Source: Croceibacterium_A sp044506885
Lineage (GTDB): Bacteria; Pseudomonadota; Alphaproteobacteria; Sphingomonadales; Sphingomonadaceae
DNA: 64,000 nucleotides
Assembly (NCBI GenBank): GCA_044506885.1
Contig: JBIQKC010000014.1
Location: 6,957-70,956, forward strand
Direction: 5' to 3'
Of the stretch, positions 52,381 to 60,460 are shown one piece after another. Position 1 is the first letter of the stretch. Every line of letters begins with the position of its first letter. A model generated the notes under the pieces. The model made no database searches and was not told the DNA's origin. It saw nothing but the letters and a program-made list of their open reading frames with translations. The translations under genes and the position numbers were made by a program.

Positions 52381-52867
52381 CGGCAAGCCTCCCCGTACGG
52401 TTTCGCCGGATCGGGCCGGCGGATTCGATTTACCGCTTTCGGTAACGCGTGAATGGCGGCGGCTCCAGAGCGCATCGGTGGGCAGGCTCGGGATGTTCCG
52501 GGTCAGAAGGAAGACATGGGTCTTATGCGGCAAGCTCCAGAACAGATAGAGGCAACCGGCGTTCGCGCCGCGGATCGCGGCGCTGCATTCGCACGCCGCC
52601 GTTTTCCGTAACTCGCCTCGCCCGCCTGAGCAGGGCGTTAACGGTTCGCCGCAAGCCACGCTCCGATTGCCCGCGCTATGGCCGGCGCGGGCAGCGGCGT
52701 TCATCCGCCAGCAAGGTCCGCCTGACAGTCGAACCTCGCTTGCATGCCGCACGTCGTGTTTTCGAGAGATTTTTGAAGTTCCGCGGACCGGTATGTCGCG
52801 ATTGTGGCCACCGGCGGGAACTCGCGGACATGCAGGGCTGTTGTTGCGGTCTGAAGGAGCAAAAGCA
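52381..52867. other. Divergent intergenic region between the efflux operon and the ompA-like gene
   Basis: No gene is supported in these 487 bp. TTACCG-cttt-CGGTAA (52430-52445) is a perfect 6-bp inverted repeat 50 bp before the adaptor start and may be a regulator site, but no regulator gene is adjacent. AAGGAG at 52854-52859 is the ribosome-binding site of the ompA-like gene. Confidence 0.5.
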
Positions 52868-53770
52868 ATGAACGTCATTTCCAGGAAACCGGCCGTCCTA
52901 TTCCTGTGCGCCGTGGCCGGCGCGTCGGTGGCGGGAAGCGCCGCGGCGCAAGAGTTGACGCCGGCGGTGGACGACAGCTCGATCACCGTGCTCGGCAACG
53001 CCCCGGCCGATCTGACCGGGCTCGTCGAAGGGCCGGACATCGAAGGGTTCATCTCCGCGCGCACCGCCGGCGGGCTGGAAGTGACCGGCCTCGATGGCGC
53101 GCCCGTCCCGGTCTATCTCAGCGAAGCGACCCAGATCCGCGGCAAGGGCGGATTCCTCGGCCTCAATCGCACCTCCCTCGGCTCGGAATCGCTGCTTAAC
53201 GGCCTGCCGGTCACCGTGGAGACGGTGCAGTGGAACAACGGCCTCGTCGCCAGCCGCATCCGGCTCAAGAACAACGATCTCGAAACCGCGGCGATGATCC
53301 GCAACGGCACCAACCAGCGCTTCGTCCAGAACGAGGTCGCCATCGAAACCAATGCCGCCGCCACAGAAGCGCTGCGCGGCCGCATGGGCGACATCGACAA
53401 GTACAACATCAAGGGCACCACCAACGTCTATTTCGACACCGGCAAGTGGCAGATCTCGCCCGCCGCGGAACGCGAACTGTGCCAGGCGGCGCAGGATGCC
53501 GACGCGATGGAAAACGCCCTGCTGCTGGTCGTCGGCTACACCGACGATGTGGGCAACGAGGACTTCAACCAGGAACTGAGCGAAAAGCGCGCCGGCCGCG
53601 TGGTCAACTACCTCCAGCAGAAGTGCAGCTGGGCCCCCTGGCGCATGCTCACCCCCACCGGCATGGCGGAATCGGACCCGCTGGCCGACAACACCACCGC
53701 CGCCGGCCGCGCCCAGAACCGCCGCGTCTCGGTGAACATCCTCGTCAGCAAGGCCGTCGACGGGGCCTGA
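52868..53770 (+). CDS. OmpA-like outer-membrane protein with N-terminal DUF5666-like region
   Basis: The 300-residue protein has a signal peptide ending near SAAAQ (residue 28). The N-terminal half (GPDIEGFISARTAGGLEVTG, LLNGLPVTVETVQWNNGLVA) resembles DUF5666-type small beta domains. The C-terminal half is an OmpA peptidoglycan-binding domain (TTNVYFDTGKWQISPAAERE, NQELSEKRAGRVVNYL, GRAQNRRVSV). It probably tethers an envelope component to the cell wall. AAGGAG precedes the ATG. A strong hairpin follows the stop. Confidence 0.88.
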   Translation: MNVISRKPAVLFLCAVAGASVAGSAAAQELTPAVDDSSITVLGNAPADLTGLVEGPDIEGFISARTAGGLEVTGLDGAPVPVYLSEATQIRGKGGFLGLNRTSLGSESLLNGLPVTVETVQWNNGLVASRIRLKNNDLETAAMIRNGTNQRFVQNEVAIETNAAATEALRGRMGDIDKYNIKGTTNVYFDTGKWQISPAAERELCQAAQDADAMENALLLVVGYTDDVGNEDFNQELSEKRAGRVVNYLQQKCSWAPWRMLTPTGMAESDPLADNTTAAGRAQNRRVSVNILVSKAVDGA

Positions 53771-53800
53771 CGCCCCTCTTCCGACCCGACAGGTCGTCGC

Positions 53801-53828
53801 GCGGGCGGTCCCGAATGGGGCCGCCCGC
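53801..53828 (+). terminator. Hairpin after the ompA-like gene
   Basis: GCGGGCGGTCCC-gaat-GGGGCCGCCCGC forms a 12-bp stem with one G-T pair and a four-base loop, 30 bp after the stop. There is no T tract, so it may be a weak or Rho-assisted terminator. Confidence 0.5.
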
Positions 53829-53924
53829 CTGCGTTCTGCGGGATCGAAAATCCGCTGTCCTATTCCGCGATCCGTGCATAGTACCCCTGATTCGCCTTTT
53901 GTTCTCAATCTGGAGAAGCGAATC

Positions 53925-54728
53925 ATGGACCAGTCCGACACTCTGAACCCACCCACCTCCACCGTCCGCCACGATGGCTGGACGCCCCGGCGCAAGGCGC
54001 TGTTTCTCGATCATCTCGCCAACCACGGCGATGTCCGCGCCGCCTGCCGCGCGGCCGGCATGTCGCGCGAGGCGGCCTATCGGCTGCGGCGGCGCGATGC
54101 GGTGTTCGCGCGCGCCTGGGCGGCGGGGCTGGCGCTGGCGGGCGAGGCGGCCGGCGAACTGCTCGCCTGCCGGGCGATCAACGGGGTCGAGGAAGAGGTC
54201 TGGCACGCCGGCCGGATGGTCGGCACCCGCATCCGCTTCGACACCCGCCTGCTGCTCGCGCATCTCGCCCGGCTCGACCGGATGGCCGAATGCGAAACCG
54301 CGCAGGAGGATGCCGCCCGCTTCGACGAACTGGTGGTGATGGCCGCCGGTGAAGCGCCGCCGGCCGAAGGCCTGATCGAAGACGATGACGGCGTCCCGCT
54401 GCCGCGCGAGACCTGCATCAACGTCGCCGTCAAGGTCGCCGGCGAAGTGGCGCGGGAGGCGGCGATGTCCGCCCTGCCCGAAACGGACGACGACGATTTC
54501 GACGAGGACGACGAAGCCGCCCTCGAAGCGGTCGACGAACAGGTCGAAACCGCGCACTGGCGGGCCGGCGCCGAAACCGCCGCGCTGTTCGACGATTGGC
54601 TCGATCGCGCCCACGCCGCCGTCGACCGGCTGCTGGCGGACGATGCGCCGCTCTGCGCCGGAACCCTGTCAACCGTGTCAACTTCGCCCCTTGCGCACGC
54701 CGCCGCGCACGGGCAGCCATATGCATGA
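53925..54728 (+). CDS. Unknown protein with helix-turn-helix-like N terminus
   Basis: I do not recognise this 267-residue protein. Residues 20-70 (RRKALFLDHLANHGDVRAAC, then AAGMSREAAYRLRRRD) look like a helix-turn-helix of the kind found in terminase small subunits and some regulators. The middle is helical, and residues about 183-200 are a run of Asp and Glu. There is no signal peptide or membrane segment. ATG 53925 follows GGAG; the frame is open further upstream to 53874 without a ribosome-binding site. It may bind nucleic acid. Confidence 0.7.
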   Translation: MDQSDTLNPPTSTVRHDGWTPRRKALFLDHLANHGDVRAACRAAGMSREAAYRLRRRDAVFARAWAAGLALAGEAAGELLACRAINGVEEEVWHAGRMVGTRIRFDTRLLLAHLARLDRMAECETAQEDAARFDELVVMAAGEAPPAEGLIEDDDGVPLPRETCINVAVKVAGEVAREAAMSALPETDDDDFDEDDEAALEAVDEQVETAHWRAGAETAALFDDWLDRAHAAVDRLLADDAPLCAGTLSTVSTSPLAHAAAHGQPYA

Positions 54729-54746
54729 ACGGGAGGGGTTCTTGCC

Positions 54747-56027
54747 ATGTCGTCACATCACGCCATCCGCCGCGCCGTCTGCTTCGCTGCTCTCGCGCCC
54801 GCGCTGCTGCTCGCCGCCTGCCAGCCATCGGGGGAAGGCGAACCCATGCTCGGCACGACCGACGAGGGTGAAATCGCCGCCAGCCTGCCGCCGTCGCGGG
54901 CCACGGTGGCCATGCGCTGGCAACTGCTCAATCCGGAGGTGAACAGCTTCACTTTCCGCGAGGCGGGGCAGGTCTTCGCCTGGCGCGGCGTGGATGGCGT
55001 GGGCGGCGGTCGCGAGCGGGCGCTGCCGGAGATCGAAGGCTTCGTCATGCCGCAGGCCATGCTCGCCGGCCGCGCCGTCAGTCATGACGAATGGGCCGAC
55101 GCCACGTTCACCAACGCCATGCTCGTGCTGCGCAACGGGGCCGTGGCGTTCGAGGACTATCGCAACCGGATGGCGCCGGACACGCGCCATATCGCCTTCT
55201 CGATGTCGAAGACGATCACCGCGATGCTGATCGGCCAGGCGCTCGACAACGGGGAGATCGAATCGCTCGACGATCCGGTATCGCGATACGCGCCGGAGCT
55301 TGCGAATGGCGGGTATGGCGCGGCCACCATCCGCAATGTGCTCGAAATGCGCTCCGGCGCCGACATCGACGAGCGCTACGATTTCGGCGAGAATCCCAGC
55401 CTCGCCGCGCGCATCCACGAAACGGCAATCGTCGAAAACCGCGCCCGCTTCGCCGATTTCGCGGTCGATGTCGGCAGCCGCGCAGCGCCGGGGGCCACGT
55501 TCAACTACGCCACGCTCGACACCGCCGTGCTCGGCTGGGTGCTGGAAAAGGCGACCGGCCAGACGATAGAGGGCCTGACCGAAACCCGCATCTGGCAGCC
55601 GATGGGCGCGCAGCACGATGCGTTCTGGCTCGCCGACGGCCCGGTGGGGGAAGGGCGCGCGCTCAACGGCATGGGCTTCAACGCCACGCTGCGCGATTTC
55701 GGCCGGCTGGGGCAGCTTATGCTCGACGATGGCATGGCGGGCGAAACCCGCGTCCTGCCCGAAGGCTGGGTCGCGGCGATGACCGCGATGAAGCCGACCG
55801 GCGAAACCGGCCCCGGCGCCATGCCCGGCTACGGCCTCCAGACCTGGCAGGTCGACGATGAACCCGGCGCCTATGCCGCGGTCGGTCTGGCGGGCCAGTT
55901 CATCTACGTCCACCCGGCCAGCCGCACGGTGATCGTCAAGCTCAGCTACCTGCCGCCGGTCCCGCCGCCCGAAGTCGGCCCGGCGACGCTGGCCTATTTC
56001 AAGGCCATCGCCGGGGCGGGGGATTGA
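54747..56027 (+). CDS. Serine hydrolase lipoprotein, beta-lactamase class C/EstB family
   Basis: The 426-residue protein has a lipobox (LLLAACQ, Cys near residue 25) and a penicillin-recognising fold. The SxxK motif is SMSK (HIAFSMSKTITAMLIGQAL), with FNYATLDTAVLGWVLEKATG near the second motif. The HxG-type third motif appears as AGQF, so it is more like an esterase or amidase than a true class C beta-lactamase. It should face the periplasm. GGGAGGGG lies upstream of ATG 54747. Confidence 0.87.
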   Translation: MSSHHAIRRAVCFAALAPALLLAACQPSGEGEPMLGTTDEGEIAASLPPSRATVAMRWQLLNPEVNSFTFREAGQVFAWRGVDGVGGGRERALPEIEGFVMPQAMLAGRAVSHDEWADATFTNAMLVLRNGAVAFEDYRNRMAPDTRHIAFSMSKTITAMLIGQALDNGEIESLDDPVSRYAPELANGGYGAATIRNVLEMRSGADIDERYDFGENPSLAARIHETAIVENRARFADFAVDVGSRAAPGATFNYATLDTAVLGWVLEKATGQTIEGLTETRIWQPMGAQHDAFWLADGPVGEGRALNGMGFNATLRDFGRLGQLMLDDGMAGETRVLPEGWVAAMTAMKPTGETGPGAMPGYGLQTWQVDDEPGAYAAVGLAGQFIYVHPASRTVIVKLSYLPPVPPPEVGPATLAYFKAIAGAGD

Positions 56028-56161
56028 TCGCCCGGCGGTACGGGTAACGGGGCGGAGGCGAACCGCTCGCCCGGTTCTTCCCACGGCCTGCCGGACCGGC
56101 GTTTTCCTTACCTTTTCCGCTGCTTACAGCGATGCGGCACGGGGGCGACGGAGACGGGAAC

Positions 56162-56623
56162 ATGGCTTCATCCGCCACCTTGCTCGGCGATGACGGCGCA
56201 GCCGCGAATGCCGGGCCGCAGCTCGATTATCTGCGCGCCAGCGGGCTGGCGCAGGCGCGGCTTCAGGTGGCGGTGCTCTCGGGCAACCGCCGCCGGGCGC
56301 TGGAGCAGATCGACCGGCTGGTGGCGATAGATCGCGAGCTGGAACGGATTGGCCAGGGCCAGCCGTCCGCGCCCTGCGCCGATCTCGCCCGCGAACGGCT
56401 GGCGCTGGCGAGCGAGAAGCTGGCGCTGACGTCCGGCGTCGAACTGCCCCGCCTCGCGCCGGCATTCGGCGCCGGGATGGGCGATGCGCTGGAGGCGGAT
56501 CAGGAGATAGAGATCGTCGAGGACGAGGCGGTCAGGGGGCGCATCCTGCGGGTGTTCGGGTGGAGCCTCGCCTTCCTCGTCCTCTGCGCCGGCGTAACCG
56601 CCGCGGTAGTGGTCAGTCTGTAG
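56162..56623 (+). CDS. Small tail-anchored membrane protein of unknown function
   Basis: The 153-residue protein is mostly helical and charged (ARLQVAVLSGNRRRALEQID, ARERLALASEKLAL) and ends in one hydrophobic segment (FGWSLAFLVLCAGVTAAVVV), which suggests a C-terminal membrane anchor with the bulk in the cytoplasm. I do not recognise a family. ATG 56162 follows GGAGACGGGAA; an in-frame ATG at 56132 has no clear ribosome-binding site. Only repeats follow it before polA. Confidence 0.68.
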   Translation: MASSATLLGDDGAAANAGPQLDYLRASGLAQARLQVAVLSGNRRRALEQIDRLVAIDRELERIGQGQPSAPCADLARERLALASEKLALTSGVELPRLAPAFGAGMGDALEADQEIEIVEDEAVRGRILRVFGWSLAFLVLCAGVTAAVVVSL

Positions 56624-56629
56624 CCCTCT

Positions 56630-56800
56630 CTAGGGCTTGTCCTGTTCAGGTTGAGCCGGAGAAGCCCTCCCCCGTTCGGGGGAGGGTTGGGTGGGGGTAT
56701 CTAGGCTATCGCCGACGCGAGGCCTGACGGCCTCGCTCCCCCACCCCCAACCCCTCCCCGCCGGGGAGGGGAGATTCAATTCGATCAGGACAAGCCTTAG
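56630..56800. repeat. GC-rich palindromic element with 18-bp terminal inverted repeats
   Basis: CTAGGGCTTGTCCTGTTC at the left end matches the inverse of GATCAGGACAAGCCTTAG at the right end in 16 of 18 bases. Inside are two hairpins, CCCTCCCCC-gttc-GGGGGAGGG and CCCCTCCCC-gccg-GGGGAGGGG, with GGTTGGGTGGGG pairing CCCCACCCCCAACC. It is the longest copy of the family in putA and before fdhD and mobA. Confidence 0.85.
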
Positions 56801-56831
56801 AAGGTTGGGGGCGGGCATGTAGAGGTGCGTT

Positions 56832-56976
56832 GGTTTCAATCCCCTTCTCGTCATTGCGAGGACCCTGGCCTTGAGCCGGGGGACGAAGCAATCCAGAGCG
56901 GCGGGGCAATACGCTCTGGATTGCTTCGCTGCGCTCGCAATGACGAACGAGAATTGAAACCGACCCGCTACCGGCA
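56832..56976. repeat. Composite CGTCATTGCGAG-type palindromic repeat
   Basis: GGTTTCAAT at the left and ATTGAAACC at the right enclose the CGTCATTGCGAG/CTCGCAATGACG palindrome with AAGCAATCCAGAG/CTCTGGATTGCTT inside. The right end (56951-56976) matches the left end of the copy at 2887-2983 in 24 of 26 bases. With 56630-56800 it fills the convergent gap before polA. Confidence 0.85.
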
Positions 56977-57038
56977 GGACGGACGGAATTGCGGAGCACG
57001 ATTGCCCTGCGCTCAGGGCAGGGAAGGGGGGAAATGAC

Positions 57039-59876
57039 TCAATGCGCCGCATCCCATGTCGCGCCGACTCCGATCTCGACCCCCAGCGGCACGTCCAGCT
57101 TCACCGCCGGCAGCGCCGCCTCGGCCATCGTGCGCTCGATCACCGGCGATGCCGCCGCCACGTCGCCCTCGGGCAGCTCGAACACCAGTTCGTCGTGGAC
57201 CTGCAACAGCATCTTCACCCGCCCCAGCCCGGCATCGGCGAGGGCCGCCGGCATCCGCGCCATCGCGCGCTTGATGATGTCGGCGCTGGTGCCCTGGATC
57301 GGGGCGTTGATCGCGGCGCGCTCGCTGCCCTGCCGCTCGTGCGGGATCTTGGCGTCGATGCGCGGGAACCAGGTCTTGCGCCCGAACAGCGTCTCGGAAT
57401 AGCCGCGCTCGCGCACCCCTTCCAGCGTGTGGACGATATAGCGCTGGATGCCGGGGAAGCGCTCGAAATAGGTGTCGATGATCGCCTGCGCCTCGTCCGC
57501 CTCGATCCCCAGCCGGCTGCCCAGTCCCCAGCGGCTGATGCCGTAGAGGATGGCGAAATTGACCGTCTTGGCCCGCGCCCGTGTGTCGCGGTCCAGATGG
57601 CCGAACATTGCGATCGCGGTCCGCGCGTGGATGTCCTCGCCGGCGGCGAAGGCTTCCTTCAACTGCGGCACGTCGGCCATGTGCGCGGCCAGCCGCAGCT
57701 CGATCTGCGAATAGTCGGCCGCCAGCAGCACCATGCCCGGCTCGGCCACGAAGGCCTCGCGGATGCGGCGGCCGATCGCGGTGCGGATGGGAATGTTCTG
57801 CAAGTTGGGGTCGGTCGAACTGAGCCGCCCGGTCTGCGCGCCGACCAGGCTGTAGCTGGTGTGGACACGGCCGGTCTGCGGGTTGATCGCCGCCTGCAAG
57901 GCGTCGGTATAGGTGCTCTTGAGCTTGGAATGGAGCCGCCAGTCGAGCACCAGCCGGGCGACTTCCGCCCCTTGCGCGGCCAGCCCCTCCAGGATTGCCT
58001 GATCGGTCGAATACTGCCCGCTCTTGCCCTTGCGCCCGCCTTTGTAGCCCATCTTGTCGAACAATACGTCGCCCAGCTGCTTCGGGCTGCCGATAGTGAA
58101 CTCGACGCCGCAGCAGTCCCAGATTTCGCGCTCGATGCGCGCGATTTCCTTGCTGAACTCCTCCGACAGGCCGGCCAGCGCCTGCCGGTCGACCTTGATC
58201 CCGTGCCGCTCCATCTGCGCCACCACCGGGATCAGTGGCCGGTCGACGCGTTCGTAGACCCGCGTCCCGCCTTCCAGCGCCAGCCGCGGCTTCAGCAGCT
58301 TGTGCAGCCGCCAGGTCACGTCGGCGTCCTCGCCGGCGTATTCGGTGGCCCTGTCCAGCGGCGCTTCGCCGAACGGGATCTGCTTCTTCCCCGTGCCGCA
58401 GATGTCCTTGTAGGTCATCGTGGCATGGCCCAGGTGCCGCTGGCTCAGCTCGTCCATCCCGTGCCCGCCGCCGATCCCTTCGGGCGAGCGTCCGGCATCG
58501 AGCGCAAAGCTGACGATCATCGTGTCGTCGACCGGCGTCACGGCAATGCCGTTTCGGGCGAAGACGTTGATGTCGTACTTGATGTTCTGGCCCACTTTCA
58601 GCACCGCGTCGCTTTCCAGCAGCGGTTTCAGCGCCGAAAGCGCGGCCGTCCGGTCCACCTGTACCGGCCGCTCGGCGAACATGTCGCTGCCGCCATGGCC
58701 GAACGGGACATAGCAGGCGTCGTTCGGCCCCAGCGCCATGCTCAGCCCGGTCAGCTCCGCGCGCATCGCATCGATCGCAGTCGTCTCGGTGTCGATGGCG
58801 ACCGTCCGGGCAGCGAAGGCGCGGGCGATCCAGTGCTCCAGCCGCTCCAGCGACTGCACGCATTCGTAGGCCGTGCGGTCCACCGCCGGCCACTCGGGCG
58901 GCGGCTGGCGGTTGCCTTGCGCCGAAGCCGGCGCGCCGGCCGTGCCCTGCTTCGGCGGGTTGAGTTCGGTCGGGCGACTGGGGCTGCCGTTGCCTGCGTC
59001 GAGCCGCTTGAGCAGGCTGGTGAAGCCGTGCGCCGAAAGGAACGCGGCGAGCGGTTCGGGCGGCGTCGGCCTGAGCGCGAAGTCCTCCAGCGGGATCGGC
59101 AGCGGGCAGTCTTCCTTCAGCTGCACCAGCACCCGGCTCAGCTCGGCCATCGCGCGCCCTTCGATCAGCCGTTCGCGCAGCTTGCCGGGCTTCATCTCCG
59201 GCGCGGCGTCGAGCGCGGCGGCAAGGCTGCCGTGGTCCTGGATGAGCTTGCTCGCGGTCTTCGGGCCGATGCCGTAGATGCCGGGAATGTTGTCCACGCT
59301 GTCGCCCATCAGCGCCAGCACGTCGCCGACCTTTTCCGGCGGCACGCCGAACTTCTCGACCACTTCGGGCACGTCGATCCGCTGGTTCTTCATCGTGTCG
59401 AGCATGTCGATGCGCCCGCCGTCGGCGCTCTTGCCAACCAGTTGCATCAGATCCTTGTCGCTCGACACGATGGTCACGTCCCATCCCTGCCGGGTCGCCT
59501 CCATCGCATAGGAAGCGATCAGGTCGTCCGCCTCGAGGTCGTCTTCCTCGATGCACGGCAGGCTGAAGGCGCGGGTGGCGTCGCGAATCAGCGGGAACTG
59601 CGGCACCAGGTCTTCGGGCGGGGGAGGGCGGTTGGCCTTGTACTGGTCGTAGAGCGCGTTGCGGAAACTGGTCGATCCCTTGTCGAGAATCACCGCCAGG
59701 TGCGTCGGCCCTTCGGCCTTGTCGAGGTCGTCGGCCAGCTTCCACAGCATCGTGGTGTAGCCGTAGACCGCGCCGACCGGCACGCCGTGCGGGTTGGTCA
59801 GCGGGGGAAGCCGGTGATAGGCGCGGAAGATATAGGCCGATCCGTCGACCAGATAGAGATGCTGCTTGTCCGCCAT
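57039..59876 (-). CDS. polA: DNA polymerase I
   Basis: The 945-residue enzyme has the N-terminal 5'-nuclease domain (YLVDGSAYIFRAYH, DDLEADDLIASYA, DSVDNIPGIYGIGPKT), a 3'-5' exonuclease domain with VAIDTETTAID, and the polymerase domain with DPNLQNIPIRTAIGRRIREA, LLAADYSQIELRLAAHM and the closing LLQVHDELVFELPE. Both exonuclease motifs look intact, so all three activities are expected. It acts in Okazaki fragment processing and repair. ATG 59876 gives the family N terminus. The gene converges on repeats at its 3' side. Confidence 0.97.
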   Translation of the reverse strand: MADKQHLYLVDGSAYIFRAYHRLPPLTNPHGVPVGAVYGYTTMLWKLADDLDKAEGPTHLAVILDKGSTSFRNALYDQYKANRPPPPEDLVPQFPLIRDATRAFSLPCIEEDDLEADDLIASYAMEATRQGWDVTIVSSDKDLMQLVGKSADGGRIDMLDTMKNQRIDVPEVVEKFGVPPEKVGDVLALMGDSVDNIPGIYGIGPKTASKLIQDHGSLAAALDAAPEMKPGKLRERLIEGRAMAELSRVLVQLKEDCPLPIPLEDFALRPTPPEPLAAFLSAHGFTSLLKRLDAGNGSPSRPTELNPPKQGTAGAPASAQGNRQPPPEWPAVDRTAYECVQSLERLEHWIARAFAARTVAIDTETTAIDAMRAELTGLSMALGPNDACYVPFGHGGSDMFAERPVQVDRTAALSALKPLLESDAVLKVGQNIKYDINVFARNGIAVTPVDDTMIVSFALDAGRSPEGIGGGHGMDELSQRHLGHATMTYKDICGTGKKQIPFGEAPLDRATEYAGEDADVTWRLHKLLKPRLALEGGTRVYERVDRPLIPVVAQMERHGIKVDRQALAGLSEEFSKEIARIEREIWDCCGVEFTIGSPKQLGDVLFDKMGYKGGRKGKSGQYSTDQAILEGLAAQGAEVARLVLDWRLHSKLKSTYTDALQAAINPQTGRVHTSYSLVGAQTGRLSSTDPNLQNIPIRTAIGRRIREAFVAEPGMVLLAADYSQIELRLAAHMADVPQLKEAFAAGEDIHARTAIAMFGHLDRDTRARAKTVNFAILYGISRWGLGSRLGIEADEAQAIIDTYFERFPGIQRYIVHTLEGVRERGYSETLFGRKTWFPRIDAKIPHERQGSERAAINAPIQGTSADIIKRAMARMPAALADAGLGRVKMLLQVHDELVFELPEGDVAAASPVIERTMAEAALPAVKLDVPLGVEIGVGATWDAAH

Positions 59877-59926
59877 TGCGCGGTGCTAGACCGAGAGTGG
59901 GGCAGGGTCCAGCGGGGCATCGGCCC

Positions 59927-59989
59927 GGTCGGGCGCCTTCACGGCGTGGTCGGGCGCCTTCACGGCGTGGTCGGGCGCCTTCGCGGCGT
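59927..59989. repeat. Three tandem 21-bp repeats upstream of polA
   Basis: GGTCGGGCGCCTTCACGGCG occurs as a 21-bp unit three times head to tail; the third copy has one base changed. They lie in the divergent 275-bp region between polA and the alanine-rich lipoprotein gene. The rest of that region shows no gene. Confidence 0.92.
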
Positions 59990-60151
59990 GCCGGGGCGGA
60001 TCGCCGGATTATGGTAAAATCATGGCAAGCTTCTTGCGCGGCCACAAAATGGCCATTATTGGGGTCGGCGAAATTTGCCCTGCGCGGATTTCACGCTCGC
60101 CTCGCACGATGGGAGGGGGCGTCCATCTCTCGCTGTTCAAGGATGACAAAC

Positions 60152-60409
60152 ATGCGCAAGATCGTTCTCGCCGCCGCCATCGGCGCTGCTTCCCTGTCGC
60201 TCGCCGCCTGCTCGGAAGGCACCGAAGACGCGGCCGGTGACGCCGTCGATTCGGCGATGGCCGACGCCGAAGCCAACCTCGACGCCGCCGGTGAAGCGGT
60301 CGATGACGCCACCGCCGAAGCCGACGCCGCCCTCGACGCGGCCGGCGAAGCGGTCGAAGACGCCGCCGCCGACGCCGAAGCCGCGGTGGACGAAGCCGCC
60401 GCCGAGTAA
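60152..60409 (+). CDS. Small alanine-rich repeat lipoprotein
   Basis: The 85-residue protein has a signal peptide with lipobox (LSLAACS, Cys near residue 20). The remainder is nearly all Ala, Asp and Glu, built from an 18-residue unit (LDAAGEAVDDATAEADAA) that occurs twice plus a partial copy. The unit predicts one long amphipathic helix, perhaps a coiled coil like small Lpp-type proteins. ATG 60152 follows AAGGA by 8 nt; ATG 60143 is less well placed. A strong terminator follows. Function unknown. Confidence 0.82.
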   Translation: MRKIVLAAAIGAASLSLAACSEGTEDAAGDAVDSAMADAEANLDAAGEAVDDATAEADAALDAAGEAVEDAAADAEAAVDEAAAE

Positions 60410-60430
60410 GCTGGCGATTGAGCTAGTGGG

Positions 60431-60460
60431 AAGGGCGCGGTCGCGAGTCCGCGCCCTTTT
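60431..60460. terminator. Bidirectional terminator
   Basis: AAGGGCGCGG-tcgcgagt-CCGCGCCCTT is a perfect 10-bp stem with flanking A and T runs on both strands. It lies between the convergent lipoprotein and beta-lactamase genes and can serve both. Confidence 0.88.

Noticed and set aside
53925..54728. Phage terminase small subunit
   Set aside because: Only the helix-turn-helix-like start resembles it; no large terminase, portal or capsid gene is nearby.
59927..59989. Possible CRISPR array
   Set aside because: The 21-bp units are directly adjacent without spacers, and no cas gene is in the window.
57042..60017. 991-codon open frame opposite polA
   Set aside because: Antisense shadow of a universal gene with no recognisable domain.
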